Shown here: piece after piece, positions 8,361 to 16,309 of the stretch
How positions within the stretch are numbered: the stretch's first letter is position 1
Layout of the letters: each line of letters starts with the position of its first letter
Source of the DNA: Rhodospirillaceae bacterium
GTDB taxonomy: Bacteria > Pseudomonadota > Alphaproteobacteria > Rhodospirillales > Rhodospirillaceae
DNA length: 48,382 nt
Direction of reading: 5' to 3'
Assembly: GCA_947476925.1 (NCBI GenBank)
Contig: CANJSF010000025.1
Span: forward strand, 1 to 48,382
Made by a program: the position numbers and the translations under genes
Notes under the pieces: model-generated
Seen by the model: only the letters and a program-made list of their open reading frames with translations
Database searches by the model: none
What the model was told of the DNA's origin: nothing

Positions 8361-9632
8361 TTAGTTGCCTTTGGCGGCAACGATCGACCAGAGGCGGCCC
8401 AGGCGCGCATAGGGTGACGCTGGTGTGATGGTGGCAAATGTTTTGCGAGCTTCCGCACCTTGCTTCGCATCGATCAGGGCAACGCCCAGGCGCAGCTTGG
8501 CGCGATCAGCGTCTTTCGGGCCTTTGGCGATGCCGGCCTTAATCAGCTCAACTGCTTTGGCTGCGTTACCATAGGTCAAATAGGCTTCGCCGGTTTTAAC
8601 AAGCGGTTCGCCGGTCGGCGCGGCTTTGGCCGAGGTTTCAGATTGAGCAAGCGAGGCCTTGTCGGACGTGGCTTGGTTCTTGGCCATGGTGATGAGGCGG
8701 GTATCGCGCTCGGATTTTTTGCCGCCCGCAGTGGCCTTTTCCATGACCATTTCCGCTTCGCCCGGCAGACCGGCTTGAAGCGTGAGTTCAGCCATTTCGC
8801 GCAACTCATCGCCCTCAAGCTTCGCGCCCGAGGCAATGCGCAAGCGGTACATCTCAAGATCCAGCTTGCCGTTGTCGTTGATCTCTTTGTTGAGGATCGT
8901 CAGCAACTGATCCCAATAGTTGGCCTTTGGATAAAGGCTGACGGTCTTTTCGAGAGTTTTGACCAGACCGGCGTTGTTGTTAGCTTCGAAGTAGGAACTT
9001 TGAAGCAACTGCAGCCAATCTTCCTTCACTGGCTTATCGGCTTTCTCAGCAGCTTCGACAGCATTCGTGAGGTACTTGGCAGCATTCACGAAGTCGTTCT
9101 GCAGATAGTAGGCCTGCCCAGCAACAACATGCATTTCAAAGTCGCCTGCGGATTCCTTGAGGTATTGAGGGCCGTAAGTCGTGACTTTTTTGTAGTCTTT
9201 GATTTGATAGTAAAGCTGAATGACCGCCTTCAAGCGCGGCTGCTTTTGTTCGGGGGCCAAAAACTCGCTGCTCAAGGTGGCTTCAAAGGCTTTGGCCGCC
9301 CCAGCGAAGTCGTTGGAGTTGACGGCGACAAAGCCATTCAACTCGTTAATCGCGTAGTTTTCGTATGGCGACTTATCAGGAAATGCCGCGCCTTCATCGA
9401 GCTTTGCTTTGGCTTCTTTCCAGTTTTTCGTGTTCATCGCATCTTGCGCGGCTTTCAGAATTTTACCGAGCTTCGGGCTGACTGATGGGCCTTTTGCAGC
9501 CTTCTCGCCCTTTTCTTTGCCTTGCGCGAAGGCATCGCCAGCAACGAAAGGTGTGGCAACAAAACCGAGCGACAAAGCGCAGGCCAACAAAGCGGCGCGA
9601 AGCGATAACTGTGGGCGTTTAGCGTAGATCAT
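8361..9632 (-). CDS. Periplasmic TPR-type protein of the TonB/ExbBD operon
   Basis: 423 residues. Residues about 1-37 form a signal peptide ending AFAQG. The rest is alpha-helical with degenerate tetratricopeptide-like repeats, for example ILKAAQDAMNTKNWKEAKAKLDEGAA, YYLQNDFVNAAKYLTNAVEAAE and GEAYLTYGNAAKAVELIKAGIAKGP. ATG 9632 has AGGAG nine bases ahead and starts 42 bases after the second exbD, so it belongs to the same operon. TPR proteins are found next to tonB/exbB/exbD sets in several proteobacteria, where they are thought to assist the energy-transducing complex or the receptor. That role here is inferred from position. A long Lys-rich stretch (about residues 37-47) follows the signal. 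Confidence 0.8.
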   Translation of the reverse strand: MIYAKRPQLSLRAALLACALSLGFVATPFVAGDAFAQGKEKGEKAAKGPSVSPKLGKILKAAQDAMNTKNWKEAKAKLDEGAAFPDKSPYENYAINELNGFVAVNSNDFAGAAKAFEATLSSEFLAPEQKQPRLKAVIQLYYQIKDYKKVTTYGPQYLKESAGDFEMHVVAGQAYYLQNDFVNAAKYLTNAVEAAEKADKPVKEDWLQLLQSSYFEANNNAGLVKTLEKTVSLYPKANYWDQLLTILNKEINDNGKLDLEMYRLRIASGAKLEGDELREMAELTLQAGLPGEAEMVMEKATAGGKKSERDTRLITMAKNQATSDKASLAQSETSAKAAPTGEPLVKTGEAYLTYGNAAKAVELIKAGIAKGPKDADRAKLRLGVALIDAKQGAEARKTFATITPASPYARLGRLWSIVAAKGN

Positions 9633-9674
9633 CGAAAAGCTCCTGAAACGCGAATGGACTAACGTGAACTGAAT

Positions 9675-10109
9675 TTACTGCACGTATTGTTCGTTACCGA
9701 CAAAGCCAATCTTGACCAGGCCATTGCGCTGCGCAGCAGCCATGACAACTGCAACTTGACCATAGTTAGCCAACCGGTTTGGACGCAGATGCATTTCCGG
9801 CTGTGGGTCTTGCTTGGTTGCTGTGCGCATATAACCTTCAAGAGTTGCGAGGTCCGGCACGACGTTACCGTCCCATGTGATGGTGCCGTCAAAATCGACA
9901 CCCAACTGAACAATCACAGGCTCAACTTCCACTGGCGGCGGGTTGACGTTCGGGCGCGGCATATCAAGCTTCACTGCGTGGGTTTGAATAGGGATGGTGA
10001 TAATCAACATCACCAATAGCACCAACATCACGTCGATCAACGGCGTGGTGTTGATTTCCATCATCGGGGCCTCATGGTCGCCAGAGCCGCTACCCAGTGA
10101 CATTCCCAT
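9675..10109 (-). CDS. exbD: ExbD/TolR family protein (second copy)
   Basis: 144 residues. A short cytosolic N-terminus, then one membrane helix at about 22-43 with the functionally essential aspartate D26 (INTTPLIDVMLVLLVMLI), and a periplasmic C-terminal domain. ExbD carries protons with ExbB to energise TonB. ATG 10109 is preceded by GGAGT seven bases ahead, the same arrangement as in the upstream exbD. It starts 27 bases after that gene. The two copies are similar mainly in the N-terminal third (GSxxGDxE...INTTPLxDVMLV) and diverge in the periplasmic part, so they may form a heteromeric pair. Confidence 0.93.
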   Translation of the reverse strand: MGMSLGSGSGDHEAPMMEINTTPLIDVMLVLLVMLIITIPIQTHAVKLDMPRPNVNPPPVEVEPVIVQLGVDFDGTITWDGNVVPDLATLEGYMRTATKQDPQPEMHLRPNRLANYGQVAVVMAAAQRNGLVKIGFVGNEQYVQ

Positions 10110-10136
10110 TGTCGTTACTCCGTTCGAGTTATTAGA

Positions 10137-10565
10137 TTAGCGGCCAGAAAGATCAGGTTGGGTAATGAAACCAACCTTCAGAATACCTGCGCGCTGGCAA
10201 TTGACGATCACTTTGCCAATGCCTTCAAAGCGCGTGAGCGCGTCACCGCGAATGTGAATTTCAGGCTGAGGACTCAGCGGTGCAATTGCCTTTAGCTGCT
10301 CGAGTAGCGCTGCATAGTCGGGCAACAGAGCGTCATTCCAATAAACGCCGCCGTCGCGATCAACCGCGATCACGATGTTCTCGGGCTTGGTGATCGTTGC
10401 TTCATTGGTGGCAGTGGGCAATTCGACCGGAACTGTTTTCACCACGACAGGAATAGTGATCAAGAAAATGATCAACATCACCAACATCACGTCCACGAGT
10501 GGCGTGGTGTTGATGGTCGCCATCACTTCGTCATCGCCCTCAGAGGAACCAACATTCATTCCCAT
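10137..10565 (-). CDS. exbD: ExbD/TolR family protein (first copy)
   Basis: 142 residues from ATG 10565 (MGMNVGSSEGDDE). An in-frame ATG at 10595 would add ten residues. I prefer 10565 because it aligns with the start of the neighbouring exbD and has the identical GGAGT-N7-ATG layout. The ribosome site of 10595 is partly inside a 12-bp hairpin. One membrane helix with essential aspartate D25 (INTTPLVDVMLVMLIIFLI) is followed by a periplasmic domain. It partners ExbB in using the proton gradient for TonB. It begins 106 bases after exbB, a gap that holds the hairpin. Confidence 0.92.
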   Translation of the reverse strand: MGMNVGSSEGDDEVMATINTTPLVDVMLVMLIIFLITIPVVVKTVPVELPTATNEATITKPENIVIAVDRDGGVYWNDALLPDYAALLEQLKAIAPLSPQPEIHIRGDALTRFEGIGKVIVNCQRAGILKVGFITQPDLSGR

Positions 10566-10596
10566 TGTCTTAACTCCATCTTTGATCGCATCCACT

Positions 10597-10629
10597 CCCT
10601 CGGTTTGCTGATCGCAGGCAAACCGAGGG
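10597..10629 (-). promoter_or_regulatory. 12-bp intercistronic hairpin between exbB and exbD
   Basis: CCCTCGGTTTGC (10597-10608) and GCAAACCGAGGG (10618-10629) are perfectly complementary around a 9-base loop. In the mRNA it lies between the exbB stop and the exbD start without a following U-run. It is therefore more likely an RNA-stability or translation element, or a partial terminator that lowers exbD relative to exbB, than a full terminator. Confidence 0.65.
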
Positions 10630-10671
10630 GCGAGATGGTCAATATTATCGTGGTTTTAGATGACGCTCAGA

Positions 10672-11571
10672 TTAGCGCTGAGCAACTTTCTTGTTGCCGC
10701 TGAGAATCACGGCATGCACGTCGGCAGCAAAGTTGCGAATGATCTCGAGGGCCAACTTGTTGCGGCTGACGAGCCAGTTGTAACCCAGCACCGCTGGGAT
10801 GGCGACGGCCAGACCAATGGCGGTCATGATCAAAGCTTCACCGACTGGGCCGGCGACTTTGTCGATCGAGGCTTGGCCGGCAATGCCGATGGCAACCAGG
10901 GCGTGATAGATACCCCACACCGTGCCCAGCAATCCGACGAACGGCGAGGACGAAGCAACGGCGGCCAAGAAGGACAGACCTTTTTGCAACACGCTCGAGA
11001 CGTCGTTTGTCGAGCGCTGCAGCGACATCGTGACCCATTCATTGAGCGCGATTTGGTCGGTCAGCTTGCCTTCGTGGTGTTCAGCCGATTTCAAGCCGTC
11101 TTCGACGATGGCGCGGAACGCGCTGTTCTTTTCAAGCTTGGTCATGCCTTCTTTCAGGTTGGCCGCGCTCCAAAAGCCGGTGCCGGCAGTCTTGGCATGT
11201 TTGAACAGCACTTCTTGATCCCACAGGCGGGTGACCAAGATGAACCATGAGCCCATCGACATGATGACGAGGGTGACCAGAATGCCTTTGGCAACGAAGT
11301 CACCGGTTCTCCACAAGGCTTCAAGGCCGTAGGGGTTTTCGACAACGACTGTTTCGTCGCCTGCTTTGTTCGCGCCCGCCATAGCGGCGGCGTTTGATTC
11401 CGCGGTGGTCATGGCGGCAGCCGGTGCTGCGTCTGCAGGTGCGGCTGCGGTGGCGTCAGCGGCGGGAGCAGCAGCAGGTGCGGTCTGGGCCGAAGCCTGA
11501 CCGAGAGCGAGTGTGCCGAGCAAAGCGATCGCTGCAATGCCCTGCCAAAGTGAAGAACGAACTGAACTCAT
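10672..11571 (-). CDS. exbB: ExbB/TolQ/MotA-type proton channel subunit
   Basis: 299 residues from ATG 11571, which has GGAGGA eight bases ahead. Residues about 1-28 look like a signal peptide (ending GQASAQ), followed by an Ala/Pro-rich linker to about residue 70, as in the long ExbB form. The MotA/TolQ/ExbB domain covers about 90-290: first helix GILVTLVIMSMGSWFILVTRLWDQE, and later FLAAVASSSPFVGLLGTVWGIYHALVAIG and GEALIMTAIGLAVAIPAVLGYNWL with the family's conserved GTVWGI and TAIGLAVAIPA. It forms the pentameric inner-membrane channel around the ExbD dimer that drives TonB. It lies 61 bases after tonB. Confidence 0.95.
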   Translation of the reverse strand: MSSVRSSLWQGIAAIALLGTLALGQASAQTAPAAAPAADATAAAPADAAPAAAMTTAESNAAAMAGANKAGDETVVVENPYGLEALWRTGDFVAKGILVTLVIMSMGSWFILVTRLWDQEVLFKHAKTAGTGFWSAANLKEGMTKLEKNSAFRAIVEDGLKSAEHHEGKLTDQIALNEWVTMSLQRSTNDVSSVLQKGLSFLAAVASSSPFVGLLGTVWGIYHALVAIGIAGQASIDKVAGPVGEALIMTAIGLAVAIPAVLGYNWLVSRNKLALEIIRNFAADVHAVILSGNKKVAQR

Positions 11572-11632
11572 GTTAATATCCTCCGCGGTGATAGCTGTGT
11601 GATTGAAGAGTCGTGTGGTTAATCTCGAAGTC

Positions 11633-12262
11633 TTAGCGCTCGTTTTCGATTTTGAATCTGACGTTGATATTCTGCCATACGCCAATGGGCTTACCGCCGC
11701 TGGTGGCAGGTGTGAATTTCCAAGATCTCAGAGCCTCTTTGACGGCGGCTTCATCAAGCTTTTCAAAGCCGCTTGATTTTTCGACTTTGGCTTCTGTGAC
11801 TTTGCCTTCTTCATTCACGTAAATTGAGAGCGTTACCGTACCTTCTTCACCGGCGCGTTTAGATGAAGGCGGATACTCGGGCTGATAATTGCGGCCCTTA
11901 ATGGTTTTTGCCACGGTCGGCGCGGCAGGCGGGGCCGCGGGCCGAACGACTGGAGTGCCTTGCGTAATGGCAGTGGCCGCAGGCGGGGCTTCAGTCGTGA
12001 TGGAAATATCCGGCAAGGGCACGAACGGCGGCGGCGGCTTGTCAAACTTGGGCGGCGGCGGCGGCGGCGGCTTGTCTTCTTGTTTTACTTCTTCGATGAT
12101 TTTGGTTTCGATCGGTCCTTTGATGACTTCGACGACAGAGCGCGCCAAGCCGGTGACAAGGCCGTAAACCAGTAAGATGTGAAAGGCCGCTGTAGCCGCA
12201 AAACCCATGGCGCGACGCGACATGATTCCAGCGCTACGGTTGTAGGTTGCGTATGCACCCAT
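11633..12262 (-). CDS. tonB: TonB energy-transducing protein
   Basis: 209 residues. One N-terminal membrane helix at about 18-40 (MGFAATAAFHILLVYGLVTGLA) carries the histidine typical of TonB. A proline-rich periplasmic spacer covers about 62-120 (DKPPPPPPPKFDKPPPP). The TonB C-terminal domain follows from about 125 to 207 (YPPSSKRAGEEGTVTLSIYVNEEGKV...EAALRSWKFTPA-like pattern). ATG 12262 has AGGGTGGG a few bases ahead; a second start at 12223 (MSRRAMGFA) is also possible. It transmits proton-gradient energy from ExbBD to outer-membrane receptors. It is the first gene of tonB-exbB-exbD-exbD-TPR. Confidence 0.95.
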   Translation of the reverse strand: MGAYATYNRSAGIMSRRAMGFAATAAFHILLVYGLVTGLARSVVEVIKGPIETKIIEEVKQEDKPPPPPPPKFDKPPPPFVPLPDISITTEAPPAATAITQGTPVVRPAAPPAAPTVAKTIKGRNYQPEYPPSSKRAGEEGTVTLSIYVNEEGKVTEAKVEKSSGFEKLDEAAVKEALRSWKFTPATSGGKPIGVWQNINVRFKIENER

Positions 12263-12662
12263 ATTCCCACCCTATGCAAAGTTGCGACAAAAGCAGCCGC
12301 ATCTGTTTCCCTGACATGAGCGTTCACTGTTCAGGCATATAAGTTCGATAGTGTTGCCTTGAAATCGTCATATGAATCTTAGAGGGGCGACTCCTATTAA
12401 AATAGGAACCTCATATATATCGAAACGCGTGAGGCGAGTGGTGGGCGGTTCAAACAATCTGCGCGTTCTTCGCACCGCAATATGCTGTGGAAAAGTCGCA
12501 TATTCTCATGCGCCAAACCGACGCGAATTGACCCAAAAGCTCGATTCGCTGTGGAGTTTATCGACTCTTGAATTTTATTTTTATTGATCGCGAGGAAAGG
12601 CGCCGTTTGCCGGTTTTCCCGCGCATCAAAATTACGCTCGATTTGCGTACGGCAACGCGAAT
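12263..12662. other. 400-bp intergenic region ahead of tonB
   Basis: No convincing gene: a 71-codon open frame at 12372-12587 on the plus strand lacks a ribosome site and looks like chance. The region should hold the tonB-operon promoter. It contains a 16-bp dyad at 12392-12407. I saw no strong terminator for kdpE, whose stop is at the right end. Confidence 0.6.
12392..12407. promoter_or_regulatory. 16-bp perfect dyad upstream of tonB
   Basis: TCCTATT-AA-AATAGGA, a perfect inverted repeat about 130 bases ahead of the tonB start. Its size and symmetry suit a dimeric repressor. It does not match the Fur, RirA or FNR consensus as I know them, so the regulator is unknown. Confidence 0.45.
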
Positions 12663-13358
12663 TTATTCGTGCAGTTGCAGCCGGTAGCCAACGCCAGATT
12701 CCGTGACGATGTACTCTGGGCGTTCGGGGTCGCGTTCAATTTTCTGCCGGATTTGGCGAATGTAGACACGCAAATACTGTACGTCGACCGCCGTTTCTCC
12801 GCCCCAGACTTCGCGCAACAGGTGGCTATGAATCAGCACCTTGCCAGCGTGAATCACCAGCTCTTTTAGAATGTCGTATTCCTTCGGCGATAGCTTTACG
12901 TCTTCGCCGCGTACCCGGACCAATCGCTTCACCAGGTCAACTTCAAGCTGACCTGTCGAAAACGCCGGTTGTGTACCTTGCGAGGTAAATCGATGGCGCA
13001 GCGCTGTGCGGATGCGGGCCATCAATTCGTCAACACCAAACGGCTTGCTCATGTAGTCATCAGCACCGGCATCAAGCACCGAGACTTTTGTTTTTTCATC
13101 CACGCGGCTGGAGAGCACGATAATTGGCACAGCCAAAGCGGCACGCCATTCGCGGATTAATTCCAACCCGTCGCGGTCGGGCAGCCCTAAATCAAGGACG
13201 ATCAGGTCGGGCTTTTCATGGCGGACCGACCAAGCGGCGGCTTCAGCGTTTTCGGCCTCCACAACGCGGTAATCCTGGACGGCCAAAGTGTTGCGCAGAA
13301 ACCGGCGGATCGGCGGTTCGTCATCGACGATCAGGATGGTGACTTTATTATCGGCCAT
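12663..13358 (-). CDS. kdpE: KdpE-like OmpR-family response regulator
   Basis: 231 residues. Receiver domain at about 6-118 with acidic pocket VDDE, phosphoacceptor D56 (LIVLDLGLPDRDG) and K105. OmpR-type winged-helix DNA-binding domain from about 130 to 228 (KLSPKEYDILKELVIHAGKVLIHSHLLREVWG and the recognition-helix region YLRVYIRQIRQKIE). The spelling is characteristic of KdpE, regulator of the high-affinity K+ ATPase genes. It starts 5 bases after the kinase gene, so the two are co-transcribed. No kdpFABC genes are in the window. Confidence 0.9.
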   Translation of the reverse strand: MADNKVTILIVDDEPPIRRFLRNTLAVQDYRVVEAENAEAAAWSVRHEKPDLIVLDLGLPDRDGLELIREWRAALAVPIIVLSSRVDEKTKVSVLDAGADDYMSKPFGVDELMARIRTALRHRFTSQGTQPAFSTGQLEVDLVKRLVRVRGEDVKLSPKEYDILKELVIHAGKVLIHSHLLREVWGGETAVDVQYLRVYIRQIRQKIERDPERPEYIVTESGVGYRLQLHE

Positions 13359-13363
13359 GATGA

Positions 13364-15061
13364 TTAGCCGGTGGCTGCTTTGGGCGCGGCTGGCAGCTGG
13401 TTATTCACGACCACAGTGAGTATCGGGCTGGTTGCGACCCTCGCGATGGGGAATGTCATTGTAAACACGGCGCCGCCTTTCGGACGGTTGCTGGCCACAA
13501 GCTTTCCGCCCATGGCTTCGGTGAAGCCTTTCGATACCGCCAAACCCAATCCGGTGCCAGCCCGTTGGCGGTCGGCCGATTTCACCCGATAGAAGCGATC
13601 AAAGATGCGCGCCAAATGTTCTGGCGGAATGCCAGGCCCGGAATCCTCGATTGCGATGGTGCACATTCCATTTGTGGCAAAAGCACGAATGATGACTTGG
13701 CCATCAGGTGCATATTTCAAGGCATTATCGATGATGTTGAATAGGGCTTGCTCGGTCAGCATAAAATCGAGCGGCACCATGGGCAGCTCGGGGGCAATTG
13801 CGGTCGCAATGCGCTTTCCCTCGGGCCAACTCTGAAAGCGCTTCAGCACCGCGCCGACGATATCGCTGATGTCGATGATTTCGCTTTTGGGCTGCAGCGT
13901 CCCGGTATCAAGCCGCGTGATATCCAGCAAATTGCCGAGATAGCGATTGAGCCGTTCCGACTCTTCCTGGGCCATGCCCAGCATTTCATCCTGCGTGTGC
14001 GCATCGTACATCGATCCATAATGGCGTAAGCTTGAGATCGTTCCCAATATGGACGCCAGAGGTGTTTTAAAATCGTGTGTCAGCGATGACAGCATGGCGT
14101 TGCGGAAATCTTCGGTCTCTTTAATCAGGCGAGCTTCTTCAACGCGCGCACCAAAGGCTGCGCGTTCCACCGTCACGGCGGCATGGCTGGCCAAGGCGTC
14201 CAGCAGTTTATGTTCTTCGGGCGTCAAGTAAGTGCCTTGATTGCCACGATTGACGCCCAAGACACCGACAATCCCTTGGCCGGTCAGCAACGGCACAAAC
14301 AAGTGTGTTGCGTCAGGCCACACGCGCAAATCGCCGCCCGATGGCTTGCCGTGTTCGACGCACCAGTTGGCGGCGTTGCGGTCGGCGTTTGAAAGGCGCG
14401 CCAAATCCGGCAGGGCCACGCGAATATCAAGCTCGTTGTTTTGGCCTGGAATCAAAATCAACGCGTCGACTTGCAGCATGGAGTGCACTTGCTGCAACGC
14501 CGCCATGATTAGTTCATCGGCGTTGGCGATGCCCGCAAGTTTCTGACTGAACGTGTACATTTGGTCGGTGATGCGCGCATTGGCTTCGGCCGTCGCGGCT
14601 TGGTGTCGGCTTTGCTCGGCCATGGCCGAGGCGAACGCGGCGACCAACGTAAAAATCATGATCGCCCAAAAGTTCGCGGGGTCGGACACTTCGAAGGGGT
14701 CACTGGGCGACGACAAAAAGTATGTGCCCGCCACGGCGCTCAGCAAACTGGCCCAAAGCCCAGGCCTGAATCCGTACAATGCGGCGCTAATCAGCACCGA
14801 TGGCAAAAACACCAGCATGATATTGGACGCTGCCAACCATTGCTTGATGGCCATACCGGCAATGAGCGACGCCACAACAACCAAAGTCGAAACGCTATAC
14901 GCAAGAACCAATTGTTTGAATTGCTTGGGTGGCTTGGTGTTGGCCACGACCATGCCCAAGGGGGCGCCGATCGGAACGCCCAATTGTGCGCCCAAGGGCA
15001 AGCCAAGCGGGGCGGGTTTGGGGTCCGGTGTCGCGCGGGTGTCGATGCTGGTCTCGGCCAT
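13364..15061 (-). CDS. Short KdpD-like sensor histidine kinase (DUF4118-GAF-HisKA-HATPase)
   Basis: 565 residues, against about 900 for classical KdpD. A disordered Pro/Gly-rich leader (1-45) is followed by four membrane helices of a DUF4118 module at about 50-145 (including FLPSVLISAALYGFRPGLWASLLSA). A GAF domain lies at about 165-305 and a HisKA domain contains H329 (SSLTHDFKTPLASILG). The ATPase has N446, DSGPGI at 473-478 and GTGLGL at 502-507. The N-terminal KdpD and Usp domains, which sense ionic conditions and bind nucleotides, are absent. All kinase residues look intact. The start is uncertain because ATG 15061 lacks a clear ribosome site. It pairs with the KdpE-like gene 5 bases downstream. 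Confidence 0.88.
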   Translation of the reverse strand: MAETSIDTRATPDPKPAPLGLPLGAQLGVPIGAPLGMVVANTKPPKQFKQLVLAYSVSTLVVVASLIAGMAIKQWLAASNIMLVFLPSVLISAALYGFRPGLWASLLSAVAGTYFLSSPSDPFEVSDPANFWAIMIFTLVAAFASAMAEQSRHQAATAEANARITDQMYTFSQKLAGIANADELIMAALQQVHSMLQVDALILIPGQNNELDIRVALPDLARLSNADRNAANWCVEHGKPSGGDLRVWPDATHLFVPLLTGQGIVGVLGVNRGNQGTYLTPEEHKLLDALASHAAVTVERAAFGARVEEARLIKETEDFRNAMLSSLTHDFKTPLASILGTISSLRHYGSMYDAHTQDEMLGMAQEESERLNRYLGNLLDITRLDTGTLQPKSEIIDISDIVGAVLKRFQSWPEGKRIATAIAPELPMVPLDFMLTEQALFNIIDNALKYAPDGQVIIRAFATNGMCTIAIEDSGPGIPPEHLARIFDRFYRVKSADRQRAGTGLGLAVSKGFTEAMGGKLVASNRPKGGAVFTMTFPIARVATSPILTVVVNNQLPAAPKAATG

Positions 15062-15121
15062 GGGGGCAGTTTAGCACGATTTTGGGGCCGAAAGACCAGG
15101 ATGTGGTGGCCAGTTAAGCGT

Positions 15122-16171
15122 TTATCCTGCCGTGATTTTCTCAATCTCGGCGTTGATTCCAGGTGTGGGGCGCCAGGCGGCGGCTTTCACGTTGCTTTCA
15201 ACCTGCTCGGGCTTTGTTGCGCCGGCAATGACGCTGCCGATGTAGGGTTTATTCAGCAGCCAACCAAAGGCCATGCTGAGCAGTGTGGTGCCTGATTTGT
15301 CGGCCAGCGCTTGCAGCTTCTCGACCTTGGCAAAGGCGGCGTCATTCATGAATCTCTCGGTCGCGCCGGGCATGCGTGCGGCCCACGTGGCCAGGCGCGT
15401 GCCCTCGGCGGGTTTTTCGCCGCGTTTGTATTTGCCCGTCAGCATCCCGCTTTCCAATGGGAAGTAGGGCAAAATGCCCACACCGTTGGCCTCGCAGGCC
15501 GCGACTAAATCTTTTTCGATGTCGCGCGTGAGCAAGCTGTAGTGATTTTGCGCCGAGATGAATGCGCTGATTTTTGCAGTGCTTGAAACTTTGGCCGCCG
15601 CGTTGGTCATGGCGCCGTCGAAGTTGGAATGACCAATGAAACGAACTTTGCCTTGCTTGACCAAGTCATCCATGGCGCGCAGCGTTTCGTCGATGGGCGT
15701 TTTTTCGTCGGGGCGGTGAATTTGGTAAAGGTCGATGTAATCCGTGCCGAGCCGTTTGAGAGATTCCTCTGCTGAGTACATAATATAAGCGCGCGATCCG
15801 CCGCCTTCCGGGAATTTGCTGTTCTTGCGTGGGTTGCCAAACTTGGTGGCAATCACGGCGTCTTTCCGTTTAGCGCCAAGTGCCTTGCCCAAAAACTCCT
15901 CAGAGGCGCCATTGCTATACACATCGGCGGTATCAAAGAACGTGGCACCCAAATCCATGGCCGCATCGACCACACGCTTCGTGGCTGCGGCATCAATCGT
16001 GCCGCCAAAGTTATTGGTGCCAATGCCCACGGCTGAAACCTTCAAGCCGCTTTTGCCTAATGTGCGCAAACCCGAAGGCGCAACGGCGGCGTTTGCCAAA
16101 CCGGGAAGGGCGCTGGCTGCGGCAACGCCGGCCGCCAGGCTTCCAAAAGTGCGGCGGGACAAATGGGTCAT
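15122..16171 (-). CDS. Tat-exported aldo/keto reductase
   Basis: 349 residues from ATG 16171, which has GGAG about eight bases ahead; longer in-frame starts lack one. Residues 1-28 form a twin-arginine signal (LSRRTFGSLAAGVAAASALPGLANA). The aldo/keto reductase barrel carries the full catalytic tetrad D80, Y85, K110 and H152 (FFDTADVYSNG, ATKFG, IHRPD). The C-terminal nucleotide-binding part reads SVIAGATKPEQVESNV. Proteins of this kind reduce aldehydes or ketones with NADPH. Export with a bound cofactor would explain the Tat signal. It is divergent from the amidohydrolase gene 138 bases away, with which it may share regulation. Confidence 0.9.
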   Translation of the reverse strand: MTHLSRRTFGSLAAGVAAASALPGLANAAVAPSGLRTLGKSGLKVSAVGIGTNNFGGTIDAAATKRVVDAAMDLGATFFDTADVYSNGASEEFLGKALGAKRKDAVIATKFGNPRKNSKFPEGGGSRAYIMYSAEESLKRLGTDYIDLYQIHRPDEKTPIDETLRAMDDLVKQGKVRFIGHSNFDGAMTNAAAKVSSTAKISAFISAQNHYSLLTRDIEKDLVAACEANGVGILPYFPLESGMLTGKYKRGEKPAEGTRLATWAARMPGATERFMNDAAFAKVEKLQALADKSGTTLLSMAFGWLLNKPYIGSVIAGATKPEQVESNVKAAAWRPTPGINAEIEKITAG

Positions 16172-16309
16172 AGGCGAGGCTCCAGGGTGAACGTCGTGAG
16201 AATGAGGCATGCGATTTACAAAATAGGTGTCGGGGAAGGCAAACTCAAGACTGCCGCCTGGGGCGCGGGCAGGGTAGAATAGAAGTGCGATGATCCGGGG
16301 GGACACCAC

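Noticed and set aside
8099-8470. N-terminal extension of the TonB-dependent receptor by 124 codons
   Set aside because: The extension is Pro/Arg-rich and would bury the clear signal peptide that starts at 8098; it also overlaps the end of the TPR gene.
8460-9485. 341-codon open frame on the plus strand
   Set aside because: Fully antisense to the TPR gene, with no ribosome site or domain; the minus-strand frame has a signal peptide and repeats.
12372-12587. 71-codon frame in the intergenic region ahead of tonB
   Set aside because: No ribosome site and an unlike-protein composition (RVRRVVGGSNNLRVLRTAICCGKVAYS); it crosses the dyad that probably belongs to the promoter.
14553-15295. Two overlapping long plus-strand frames over the KdpD-like gene
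   Set aside because: Shadows of the kinase N-terminus; no start signal or homology.
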